Positions 1 through 11,272 of a DNA stretch of 64,000 nucleotides are shown one piece after another. The position numbers and the translations under genes are program-made. This DNA comes from Pogostemon cablin. Lineage: Eukaryota > Streptophyta > Magnoliopsida > Lamiales > Lamiaceae. Under the pieces are notes generated by a model. The model did not search any database. It was not told the DNA's origin and was given only the letters and a program-made list of their open reading frames with translations. The DNA lies in assembly GCA_023678885.1 (NCBI GenBank), contig CM042982.1:3720001-3784000 (forward strand), in the 5' to 3' direction. Position 1 is the stretch's first letter. Every line of letters begins with the position of its first letter.

Positions 1-390
1 ACATGTATACTTGCAGCACTCCGTATGTACATTACCAATGTATAAACTTCCAAGAAATACGTATGCAACGTTCACACACTCCCTGGACAACTTAATACAC
101 TGGTTGCATGGAGATCAAGATCATGTTTTACCTCCCACTTTCAACAGAAACAATAATTAACTAAGAAAGTCTCAATTTCCAGAGATCCCCCCCCCCCACC
201 CCCCTCACGTATACTTTAGTTATTTTTTCAACATAAAAATGTATTTTTTGTTAAAAGTAAACAAAAATATAACTTCAATAATGCATGATCAAGAAACTAT
301 CGAGCTTATAAAGATCAGCTCATCATACCATGAAAATCGCACCAGCTAGCTCAATCTCTAGAAGGATCGTATTGCTATTATTATCATTTA

Positions 391-393
<3 letters not shown>

Positions 394-476
<83 letters not shown>
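394..476. repeat. (TA)n microsatellite
   Basis: An uninterrupted alternating TA tract of about 80 bases. It creates artificial Tyr-Ile open frames on both strands. Confidence 0.97.
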
Positions 477-480
<4 letters not shown>

Positions 481-851
481 ACTTATTTTATTTAAAAGGG
501 AATAGGGACATTTAAAATTCCAATATTTCAAAATCTTATGATTAGTTCCCCACACTAGGGTCCAAGAGGAGGACAATTTCCGTATATGCCTTATCTTTAG
601 CATTTACAACAAAACTAGTCTTAATGATAGCCAGATTTTTTATTCTCAAACTTAATATTCCAGAATTAATAAATATAAAACTTGTGAAGATTATCTCACG
701 GATTAAGAATAGTATTTTATTGTATTTTTATGTCAATATATCTTTTTTGGGTTTTTTTTAGTATAAAATTTATTCTTAATAATCTTTTTTTTTAAGTATG
801 ATTATCTTTTTGCATCTATATTTTTCAAATAAATGTCCTATTTAATACAAA

Positions 852-852
<1 letters not shown>

Positions 853-904
<52 letters not shown>
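853..904. repeat. (TA)n microsatellite
   Basis: A pure alternating TA tract of about 52 bases. Confidence 0.97.
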
Positions 905-907
<3 letters not shown>

Positions 908-1973
908 ATACAAATTACATCAATATTGCAATAATTAGGGCCAAAAAAAGGGTCCATTTATGATACACATTCATGCAGAAGTGGGCCAATTAATGGGCTT
1001 GCTCCATCACACTTAGCTGTGGTTGTCTCTAATTTGGGGTCCTTTTTCATTTCATTTCACCATCTATCCTCATTGTACTTCCTTACTTTTCTCTAATCAA
1101 ACCCTCTCATCTCATTTAATTACGTACTAAACCCCTAAATTACGTTTCCACTTAATTACTTACTCTAACATCCTATAAAATATAAAAATTGACACATTTT
1201 CCTTGGTGATTGTATGATAGAAGTTTACACATTTTCTAAATTAGTATTACACAAATTGGCAATTCTCCTCTTAAAAAGTAAATTGAAAAGTCAATATAGT
1301 GTATTTTCTTAATTTTTGTGACAAAAAAATATGTAGACTGATATGGATGATGAGAGAGAGTACTTTATCACTGTTAATTTCAAAGATTATTTAAGAAAAC
1401 TATTAACTTTCTGGTGTTGTTTGAAATTAATTATTTATGAATAATCCATGCATTCAAGAGTACTTGTGTGAGATCTACTGCTATACTTCTATTTTAATAT
1501 CAAGATTAAAATAAGTTTTAAAAAAATTCTAAAGAATGGTTAAAATCCCCAAAGGTATATTAGCTTAATTACCGGCAAAAAACTTCTTATAAAATCAGCA
1601 TAAGCACATTTTCATGTGTACATATACACACATATATGAACAACTATATGTATATACTAAACCCTTTTGGGTTTTTTTTTTTTTTAACTTCTATCTAATA
1701 GAGTTAATTAAAGTTGTATGGTTTTATTTAAGGTTAATAGTGGTGCATTAAAGACTATAAAGTGCAACTACCACGGTCAATTCTCAATAAGAGATAATTA
1801 TTTAGTTAGGCCTAAATTTTAAACATACATATATAGGGTTTGGTTATTAATAACAGCCTTATAAAATACATTCATCACTTCGAAGTAATTGAAACTTTTG
1901 ACTGATTAATACACATTGGTCTCATGATAAGACACTATTGTTTATATAACCATTTCAATCATTATACTATAGA

Positions 1974-2876
1974 CCGATCCTATAAATTTTTAGACCTAAC
2001 TTGTATTTTAAATTTGGGCCCCATATTTTTGCTTCTTATTAAAATATAATATATATTAAAAAATTAATAACTAAATATAATATTATAATTTTTAAAATAC
2101 AAAGTAACAATGCGCCTAATAGTTTTGATGGTAAAAATATTAATAAAATTAATATAATCAAGTTGTTCTGCAAGTTCTTTCATCATTATTCTCTACGACA
2201 ACCTTTTTTTATTAGAATTAAAGTATTTATTGATATCACCAGCTTAACTTTGAACTAAATCTTCAATTAACGCTTTTTTTTTCTTATTTGATATCCAGAC
2301 ACATATTTGGGAAACATGAATCTAATAAAAAAACAAAAATGAATTTAAGAATTAACTAAATAATTGAATCATACTTTAGCTTGACTTTGAACTAAATCTT
2401 CAATTAACACTTTCTTTTTTCTCATTTGATATCCAGACACATGTTTGGGAGGCATGAATCTAATTTAAAAAAAAAACAAAAATGAATTTAAGAACTAACT
2501 AAATAATTGAATCATACTTCATAAATTAACATTGATAAAAAAAATAAAGAAACAAATATAGATAATCATTGAAAAAAAATCATATCTACTTAAATAAAAT
2601 GATTTATCATATAAGAAAATTACATACCTTTAAATAAAATTAAAATCAAGGATTACTATTAAAAAAATTAAAAAGAATTTGATAGAAAGGAATTTGAACC
2701 GTACACCAAAATATAGTTATATGCTTTCGTTAACCACTTGGATCAAACTCCAATTTTATAAATTTTTCTAACTATATAAAGAAATTTTTTAAAAAATATG
2801 GGCCCCTAAATTTCACAAAAATTTTTGGGCCTGAGTCGATCGACTTGCTCGACTCAAGCAAGGACCGGCCCTGCAT
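1974..2876. mobile_element. hAT/SINE-like non-autonomous element (tentative)
   Basis: The left end (gaccgatcct, then aatttgggcccc) and the right end read in reverse (cagggccggtcct, then aatttaggggccc) are imperfect inverted copies about 60 bases long. The GGGCCGG tip is common in plant hAT-type elements. On the minus strand, 2690-2760 contains GGTTCAAATTCC, close to a Pol III B box, preceded by gatccaagtggttaa, which could be a degenerate A box, so a SINE insertion or SINE-derived core is possible. A 137-bp tandem duplication lies inside. There is no transposase reading frame. The family assignment is uncertain. Confidence 0.4.
2241..2519 (+). repeat. 137-bp tandem duplication (2 copies)
   Basis: Copy 1 (2241-2377) and copy 2 (2378-2519) both begin agctt(a/g)actttgaact and end gaatcatactt. 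They differ by scattered substitutions and changes in A and T run length, so the duplication is not very recent. Confidence 0.9.
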
Positions 2877-3061
2877 ACTACCCTTAAAGCCCAATACATG
2901 TATATACTCCGTCGAATGTATTTTCCGTATTTTTATGCGTAGAGTTTAAAAAAAAGTTTATTTTGTTGTGTGTAAAATAAGAAAGAGAAGAAATATTATA
3001 GTTAATTAAATTAAAAATGTGTATAAAGTTGTTTGGATATGAGAAAAGTGGGTATTATATG

Positions 3062-3630
3062 TTCTAATCTTTTTATAAAAATAAAATTTAAAATTTTAAC
3101 GATGTAAAGTAAGCTGTTATTATATTTATTTATTCAGTTTTTTGTTTTTTTTTTTTTTTTTTTTTTTTACATTTGAATATTAATGATCAATTTTGATAAA
3201 TCATAAAAGGGTGAAAGTTGAGCAAGTTGGATATCAAAGGAATAGACGAATTGTACGATGATGATACAAGTTTTTTTTTAATTATTATTTTTATTTTTTA
3301 AATGGTATATCAATCCTCTGTACCGTATTATTGAATTATTACTATACATGTAGAAGAAAAATGATTTTAAACCCTCCAAAATTTATATTTGGAATAAATT
3401 TTAAATTTCCTTACTACTATGCACAGCGGATATTAAACTTAATTGTGCATATTAAACTTAATTAATTAACATTACTTGTTCCTAAGGCTAAGCAGATGAG
3501 CTGTATATAAAAATGAAAAACACACAAAACAGAGTACCATTAAATTCCATTAAAACTTATGAATTTATTATTTTAAATAGTTATAATCTTGTGGTCCAAC
3601 AAGAAATGCAGTGTTTATGATTGATGTTTA
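3062..3630 (+). repeat. Left arm of a 2.3-kb inverted duplication
   Basis: The arm runs from ttctaatctttttataaaa to gattgatgttta. It is nearly identical, in reverse complement, to 4850-5393 over more than 540 bases. Differences are mainly in the poly-T run near 3138-3168, in a short extra duplicated segment (attaaacttaatt, twice) near 3435-3465, and in a few substitutions. There is no gene on either arm, only short accidental frames. Confidence 0.92.
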
Positions 3631-4849
3631 GGGTTTAGGGTTTAATCTTTATATTTCTCTTTTAATAGATGAGACACACAAAACAATTAATATTATCTTA
3701 ATGGTATCCACACACAATAATAATACAACTATTCATTTTACATTAATTCCTTAATATCCGCGCAAACTGCAAATGTAAATATTGAAACGAGACGGAAGGA
3801 ATGCACTATATATAATAATATTCATCTTTTAGACACATCTCCAAATTGAAAATGTTGTATTTACTATCTTCATTCCACCATACTATTTACGCATTTTCAT
3901 TTTGAACACCTAATCATAAGATTCACTTTTTCCTTTGTAATAAATGGAGTCCACACAAAAATAACTAATAGGAGTATATCTATATAAGAGACCCACGCCC
4001 TCTAAACTATACATTAAAATATTATATTTCTTACCTCACTACACATTAAAATACTACATTCCTTAATTCCCGTAAAAAAGCAATCGTTAGCATTTGGACG
4101 GAACAGAGGGAGTAAAGATTGAAATGGGACGGAGTGAGTATCTTTTACCACTTTTAGTAAAAAAAAATGTGAAATACTTTGTGAGAAATATGAAAGTTTG
4201 AAACACTTTCCGGGACGAAGAGAGTATATCTCATAATAAATTACTCCCTTCGTCCGCCACAAGAATTGTATTTACTGTTTGCAAGGAGATTTTGGAATAC
4301 AGTATTTTAATGTGTAGTATATTGAAAGATACTATAATATTTTAATGTATAGTAAATAGTTATATAAGTATTATGTATGGCCTATAGAGATATATTAATT
4401 ATTTTGTGTTGATCTCATCTAAAAAAGAAAATACGACTTTTGTGACAAGATGATCTAACTAATAAAATGTAACTCTCATGTATCTCGTGGAAAGTATATA
4501 GTAGTAGTATTAACTTTTCGAGTAAATTAAATACGAGATTTTCTTAAATACATAGAGCTAATTAGCTAAATCAATTAACTCACTAGTGATAAAAATGTTT
4601 ATATGTACACAATATAGATATTCATATCGTTTCAGGAACAATACAATTTAATTTGATTGTCGAATTAATTAATTTAAATGCTTTTTAAAAATAAATAATG
4701 GTCTTTTTTTATGACTATATAAATACAAATATATATAGAAGATTATTCACTAATTTAAGATGTATAAATTCACTCGATATTTCATTATATACAGAAGAAA
4801 TAATTAGTGTAATCACCAACTGCATTCTTGTCAATTTTCAGAGATCCAT
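3631..4849. repeat. Spacer of the inverted duplication, with nested Stowaway-like ends
   Basis: The 1.2-kb loop begins with a telomere-like run (gtttagggtttagggttt). It contains a cluster of mariner/Stowaway-type tips: right ends near 4098-4113, 4128-4140 and 4212-4226 (gggacgaagagagta) and a left end near 4242 (ttactcccttcgtccg). They look nested or tandem. No gene is seen. Confidence 0.6.
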
Positions 4850-5393
4850 TAAACATCAATCATAAACACTGCTTGTTGGACCACAAGATTATAACTATTT
4901 AAAATAATAAATTCATAAGTTTTAATGGAATTTAATGGTACTCTGTTTTGTGTGTGTTTTTCATTTTTATATACAGCTCATCTGCTTAGCCTTAGGAACA
5001 AGTAATGTTAATTATTTAAGTTTAATATCCGCTGTGCATAGTAGTAAGGAAATTTAAAATTTATTCCAAATATAAATATTTTGGAGGGTTTAAAATCATT
5101 TTTCTTCTACATTTATAGTAATAATTCAATAATACGGTACAGAGGATTGATATACCATTTAAAAAATAAAAATAATAAATAAAAAAAAAACTTGTATCAT
5201 CATCGTACAATTCGTCTATTCCTTTGATATCCAACTTGCTCAACTTTCACCCTTTTATGATTTATCAAAATTGATCATTAATATTCAAATGTAAAAAAAA
5301 AAACAAAAAACAAAAAACTGAATAAATAAATATAATAACAGCTTACTTTACATCGTTAAAATTTTAAATTTTATTTTTATAAAAAGATTAGAA
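4850..5393 (-). repeat. Right arm of the 2.3-kb inverted duplication
   Basis: Reverse complement of 3062-3630, from taaacatcaatcataaac to aaaaagattagaa. Transcription through both arms would give a long hairpin RNA of about 540 base pairs. Confidence 0.92.
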
Positions 5394-5620
5394 GTGAGAT
5401 GCTTCAAATAATGGTAAATAATCGAAACAACTAGTTTGATTTAAGGACAATTTTGTGTAATTATTACATTCATTAAAATTTTAGTTACGTGGTTGATAGG
5501 ATTAATTAATGGTGATGTTGATCTATATTTCTAAACAGCAATAATATTTTAATTTGTATAACACAAAATAATTTTGATGCATTAATTAAACCACCAAACT
5601 ACACTCAGATTTTTAAGTTT

Positions 5621-6760
5621 TTTTTTTTAATGAAATTTTATTGATACAGTTGAGTATAAGACATTCCAAAAAATTTTACACATTACAATTATTCTAAATT
5701 AGGTTCGACCTACAAACTATTAATTGAAAGATAATTTAGAAATGATTCATTATAGACATAAAATCAACTTCATATTCTACTTTTCATTTTCTCTGTCAAT
5801 TTATCAAAAATAAAATTAAATCTCTAAAATATGATGGTATTTCTAACCTTCCAGATCAATCATATTGTACACTGTCAAAACACTACTAACTTTACTTAAC
5901 TCTTTCTCTTCCAAGTACAACATTTAAACTCATTCAAATTCAAATAAAGATTCAAGTGAAATAATGATGAAATTCCAATCCAATGCAAACAAGTTATCAT
6001 TCTTTATAAACAACTTCATATTTAAAGAATAGATATCACGCAGTTTTCTCATGTTCTTTGCATGAGATATACTTCAAGTCGAACGTAGAATTTAAAATTT
6101 TCCTCTTATTTAAATTAGTTTTTGTTGGCAAATCATCCCAAAGGACTCTTCATGAGAGAACAATTAATACCTTTAATGGTAAGAATTAGTTCCAAATGCT
6201 TTTGAAGCATTTTTCCATTTTCTTTTTCTATAGGTTTGAATCATTTAAGTCTTGTTAGCATTATATAAAAGCCATTTGTGATGTAACAACCTTGCCTGGA
6301 TCTCTTCCATTTCTATCTATCTTCAATTCCTTCTTTTATGGAGTACTTGTTCACCACTGACAAATAAATCAAATTGATCTTTATCTCGTCTCAAGAAGTT
6401 CTCTCCGCCATTTCTACTCCCAAATCCAACGCCCTTCCTCCAAAATCCCCACATCTCCCACCCTCCCATATTGATCCCTATTAAGATGAAAGTAACAATC
6501 TAAAAAATTAAAAAAAAATTAGTGGTTTCTCTCCAACTCAATAATTTTTCAAAGTATATTTTCCATTCCGAATGACCCTCTCTAAATTACACCTAAACAA
6601 TTTCCTCGTTCTCCAAGAGCTAGTGACACTGACCACAGTGTCCTTTCATCAATTTGACCACACTGCTTGATCTTCTTCTCTCAAAGCTATACTCTAACTT
6701 CTCTTTTCTGCCATTGTCATATTTTGACTCTATGACCTTATCAATCCCAAAAACTCTTTT
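5621..6760 (-). pseudogene. Degenerate LINE ORF2 relic (zf-RVT region)
   Basis: No intact frame remains, but minus-strand translation across several frames recovers the hallmarks of the C-terminal part of plant LINE reverse transcriptases. From about 6740 down I read KVIESKYDNGR, then SLALGERGNCLG, then an RNGKYTL..NYxVGEKP segment, then NLSCQKEGSIW, and near 6130 DDLPTKTNLNKRKIL followed by ISCKEHEKTA. The last part resembles the reverse-transcriptase zinc-binding domain (LPTKxNLxxRxI..C..C). The 3' end on this strand runs into an AATAAA-like site and a poly-A stretch (seen as the T run near 5621-5628), as expected for a retroposed LINE. Many stop codons and frame changes show an old, 5'-truncated copy. 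Confidence 0.7.
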
Positions 6761-7113
6761 TTTTTTTTCAGTTAAAAATTCCACATCCACTTCCCTACAA
6801 GTGATATACTAAAAATATGTATTTTTGCCTCCTCAATTTTCTAGGTACCATATTGTATTCCAATCAATCTAAGTAACTTTATTATTATCTAATTGTAGAC
6901 TTAATAATATATTTTGATGGTAAGGAATTTAATGTCACAATATATATCCAACACACTGTATGCAAAAAAATTTGTATGATCCACATTTCAACGTAATTTT
7001 TAAATCCAACTTCCTGTAAAATACTCCATTTATTAGTAATCTCTCATTACACTTTATATTAATTTTATTTATTATAAACTTATAGATACCTAAAAGGAAT
7101 TAGGTACTCCTAT

Positions 7114-7169
<56 letters not shown>

Positions 7170-8160
7170 CGAAAAATGGTAATAAATGTGAAAATTCTTG
7201 AGCAAACGTACTGAAGGAGTAGTAAAATTGACATAGTATCAAATTTTAACAATTCCAATTTACATCCACATCTTTAGGTGTACTCGTTATGGGATCATAG
7301 CAAATATGAAATTATAAAATTATATACATATATATAAATAAAGAAATTAAATTGATTGTGTAAGAAAAAGAGTTGATGAGTAGAAGATAGTAAGGTGCGA
7401 TTTCAATTGCATTGCCATTTGGAAGAGGTTGTCACATGGGATGTTTTTCATTTGTAATTAGAACACGACTTACATGTCTCTTTTATGAATATTAATTATT
7501 TCACCACCATTGGATCGACTAGGGTTTGATATATTCAAGAGATTTAAACGTGTTGAAATATGTGGCAACTTTATACTTCAAATTAGAAACTTCTCCAACA
7601 TACGACTCTTCAGTTGGTTGCATCATCCTTGATATTTTTATGAGGACAACATTCGCATGACATTGTGTTACGCATGAGATTTTATAGGGAGTTATGGGAC
7701 GATATGCGACGAAAAGTTAGTTCTATGATGAAATTTAACATTTTGAGATAGCTACGAGACTAAATCGACAATTTTAAATAATTTGAGATGAAAATCGAAT
7801 TTGACAAAAGTTATGAGACTAAAATTATATTAATTCAGTGTATTCTATATAATATCGTATATCTTTAATCCATTATAATTTTTACAAAAAAAGCTTTTGG
7901 ATAACACAAATAAATAAAATTAATTTGTCACAATATAATGATAAATTTAATGGCCTACAGTCATTAAAAGTCAAGTTACTCATTTATATAAGTTCACAAA
8001 AACTAATAAAATATTGAAATTGATCAGTCGGCCACAATATAGTCTTAACTAATTCAATAGGCCACAATTAGTTGATGGGTAACAGTATCATTTCATAAAT
8101 TCAAAGGAAAAAAAAACTTTAATAAATGAATTCAGTCGGCCACAATATATAATTGAAGGG
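6761..8160. other. Intergenic DNA, no gene seen
   Basis: AT-rich, with one TA microsatellite at about 7118-7168. No coding region or recognisable element. Confidence 0.6.
7118..7168. repeat. (TA)n microsatellite
   Basis: An alternating TA tract of about 50 bases. Confidence 0.95.
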
Positions 8161-8202
8161 CCATCATGTGGGAATGTTATGTCGGGATTTCGACATCCGA
8201 TG

Positions 8203-8293
8203 AAATATCCCCACTCTGTCGGAATCCTATGTCAGGATTCCGACACTGGATGTCGGAATCCCAACATAGCATTCCGACAGGGTGGGGATATTT
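8203..8293. repeat. Short GC-richer inverted repeat (hairpin)
   Basis: The arms 8203-8232 and 8264-8293 are 30 nt each with two mismatches (left arm aaatatccccact...). Inside and just outside, the motif tgtcggaatcc and its complement recur several times, so the whole 8170-8295 patch is a compound palindrome in AT-rich surroundings. It may be a fold-back MITE remnant or a small-RNA hairpin. Confidence 0.75.
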
Positions 8294-8841
8294 TGGACAA
8301 AAAATGGGCAATTGGATATGAAAGTTAAACAATTATCTTCATGGCAGACAATGATTTTTGACTTCTCATTTTGATTATGTTTGACAATTAACTCTTTTGG
8401 AAAACATATATTTTAACTACTATTAAACATATTATACGTATATAACAATAATAGTTATATAATATTTTAATATATCTAACATACTTTAATTATATAATAA
8501 TTATACCTTAAAATATACTATACACCATCTCATATAAATGAAGTCTCACCTGACTTTGTCATAATGGAAAGGTATATGAGACTCATTAATAATTTATATA
8601 TTCAGGGTAAACTTAAAATATTGATTCTAATAAAATAAGTATACCTGGGAATTTTGACACATAAGTTTGAGTTTTTATAGAATTAATTAATGATGTTAAT
8701 AATTTTAAGAGGAGAGGGTAATAATAAAATAGTGCATCACTTTTAATTTCATCAATTATATATAATTTTTTTGTTAAATATATTATTAATTTTATCTATT
8801 TTACTAAATTTATACGACAATTTCATAAAATTTTTACTTTA

Positions 8842-8887
8842 GTTTAAAGACAATAAGAGGTAAGGTTTAAAGACAATAAGAGGTAAG
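8842..8887 (+). repeat. 23-bp perfect tandem duplication
   Basis: The unit gtttaaagacaataagag plus gtaag occurs twice with no mismatch (8842-8864 and 8865-8887). Confidence 0.95.
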
Positions 8888-9386
8888 GACATCTCCCTTA
8901 AAAGTAGTGGGAAATCGATATGCAAAGTACAAAATGAATCCAACAGTGCTAGGAAACTTGTTGCAAAATTGGCAAAACACTGTAAATACTGAAACAACTG
9001 TTCAATATTTACTTTTTTTTTTATTTTTATAATACAATATCGTGATTAACTTAGAGCAAAATATATTGTTATACACTTATAATAAAAACATACTCCTGTA
9101 CTTATAAATAAAAATATACTCCACTTTGTTAGTAATTTTTTTTAATTTTAATGAAGTGAATCTAACAAAACTATACAATTATTAAGATATATGAAGTATA
9201 TACACTTTTGAATAAAAATATATACACATATAGATATATGTGTGCACCCAGAATGCACACAATATCAACTCATTAATATTTATGTAAAGGTTAATTGAAA
9301 AAAATAAAATAAAACCACGAATTTTACTCACATGACAAATTAATCCTCACACTTTGAGAAATTGCAAAAAAAAAAATTAATAAATA

Positions 9387-9473
9387 ATCTTTTAAGTATT
9401 GTTGCAAAATGCACCAAAAAACATTTATTTTCAGTTATAAATTTTGTGCATTTTGCAACAATACTTAAAAGAT
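9387..9473. repeat. 28-bp perfect inverted repeat, pre-miRNA-sized hairpin
   Basis: Arm 1 (9387-9414) begins atcttttaagtattgttgca. Arm 2 (9446-9473) is its exact reverse complement, with a 31-nt loop. The size and geometry match a plant miRNA foldback or a tiny MITE. No known miRNA sequence is recognised. Confidence 0.85.
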
Positions 9474-9600
9474 AGTGGTCTTTTTTGTAAAAATAATTAT
9501 ACTCTATAAAATTAAAGACATCCTAAACATATCATTAATCACAAAGGTATATATAATATTATATAAACCATATGAGTGATTATAATTATATCTTTAAAAG

Positions 9601-9760
9601 GTAAAAGCTCATGCGTCCTCGGGACACGGTCCGTGTCCCCATATGAACACAACTCTTCCCCTCCTTATTCTATTCAAACTTATATATTGCTAAAGAGTTT
9701 AAATTGTAAAGGGACACAGATTTAAATCCGTGTACCCGGGTGCACAAGAGACTCGCTCTT
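9601..9760 (+). mobile_element. MITE-like repeat, copy 1
   Basis: It starts aaaagctcatgcgtcctcgg and carries gtccgtgtcccc and ccgtgtacccgggtgcac. The same order of motifs (aaaagctc, gtgtccc, atgtgaacat, ccttcctattctatt, gtttaaattg) is found in reverse orientation at 36262-36440, so this is a dispersed repeat family with at least two copies here. Confidence 0.65.
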
Positions 9761-10015
9761 CTAAGGAGTGAAGTTATTTTGAATCATGACCATAAAAATA
9801 AAATAAATTATGAATCATTAAACTATACATACGTAATACATTAACTATCATAAATTCACATATATTCTTAAAATAAATAAAAAATCAATAAAAGCATAGA
9901 TAATTATTGTATGCCTATACTAATGAAGCAAAACTCATCATATTTCAATATGTTACCACTCCATTGATATTCATCTATTGTTACAGTTACTTGCCAGCGT
10001 GGAATTTTTAAAGTT

Positions 10016-11272
10016 GTGTTTGGATGGTAGGATTTGAGGAGGGATTTATAAATCTCCCCTCAAATCCCTCCATCATGTTTGGATAACATTTGAAATCAAT
10101 GGATTTATAAATATAAAATTTTAAATTAATTGATTTGATTTTGAATTTTTTTAGTTGTTTTTTAATGGAAACCGTGTCATTTGAAATCCTTTCGTTGTTG
10201 TGTAATTGATATATTAATATATAAAAATTATATATAAAATTAATAAATTAATAAAAAATAATATATATATATATATATATATTATGTTTTAAACCTCTAC
10301 AACCCAGCCTACCCCCTACCCAACCCCGGCCACCTTCCCCCCTCCACCCCCCTCCCAAAAAAATTTTTTTAATAAAATTTTAGATTTTTAATATTTAAAT
10401 AATAAAAATATTACCACCCTACCCAACCCCCTACCCACCCCCACCATACCAACACCATACCCCACCAAAAAAAAATTATAAAATTTTAAATTTTAATATT
10501 TAAATAAATAATAAAAATATTATCACCCAACCTACCCCCTACCCCACCCTCCCTCCACCCACCACCCCAAAAAAAAAATTTTTTATAAAATTTTAAATTT
10601 TAATATTTAAAAAATAAAAATATTACCACCCAACCCACCCCCTCCACCACCCCACCCTACCCCACCAAAAAAAATTTTAAATAAAATTTTAAATTTTATT
10701 TTTTAAATATTAAAATCTAATTTTTTTTTAAAAAAATTGGTGGGTTAGGGGAGGGGGTGGTGAGAAGTGGGGGTGGGGTGGGGAGTGGATAGATAGGGTA
10801 GTAGGATTGAGTGTTAATATCTTTATTATCTAAATATTAAAATAAAAAATTTTATATAAATTTTTTTTGGGTAGGGGGTGTTGGGTGGGGGTGGATAGGG
10901 GGTAGGACTAGGTGGTAATATTTTTTTTATTAATCAAATATTAAAAATCTAAAATTTTATTAAAAAAATTTTTGGGAGTGGGGTGGTGGGAGGGGGGTGG
11001 GTAGGGGTAGGTTGGGTGGCAGAGTTCCCTCCCAAAAAAAATATTTTTTACTTTAGATTTTAATATTTAATATAATAAAATTTTATTATTTTTATATATC
11101 ATATATAAAATTATATTTTAAAAATAATTTTTGAATTATGGATTTGAAATCATTTTAAATATTCATAATTTATCCAAACAGTGGAATTCAAATGAATTGA
11201 TTTAAAATTGAAGGAATTTAAAATCGACTCATTTTCAAATTCATTGAATTTGAAATATTCAATCCAAACAGA
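10016..11272. mobile_element. Fold-back element with C-rich/G-rich internal repeats
   Basis: The ends carry inverted TTTGGAT motifs: gtgtttggat at 10016, catgtttggataa near 10073, and in reverse tttatccaaaca near 11170 and atccaaacag near 11262. The left half (10290-10680) has about four degenerate repeats of an ACCCxACCCC run followed by AAAATTTT-rich DNA. The right half (10735-11030) carries the complementary GGGTGGGG runs. The two halves can therefore pair. No transposase frame is present. The superfamily is not certain. Confidence 0.65.

Larger units (their letters stand above)
1..1970. other. AT-rich intergenic DNA, no gene seen
   Basis: I see no coding region. The stretch holds two TA microsatellites (listed separately), a poly-C run near 187-203 and ordinary AT-rich sequence. 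Positions about 955-1100 are less AT-rich and resemble promoter or 5' flanking DNA, but no gene follows. Confidence 0.6.

Noticed and set aside
330..603. Open frames of Tyr-Ile repeats on both strands, likewise near 51555 and 59910-60229
   Set aside because: They are translations of (TA)n microsatellites, with no gene context.
4014..4262. An 82-codon minus-strand frame
   Set aside because: It runs through clustered Stowaway-like tips in the spacer of the inverted duplication.
5061..5243. A 60-codon frame on an inverted-repeat arm
   Set aside because: The matching arm does not keep it open in the same way and it has no protein-like features.
8170..8295. A CRISPR-like array
   Set aside because: The repeats are inverted, irregularly spaced and in a plant nuclear genome.
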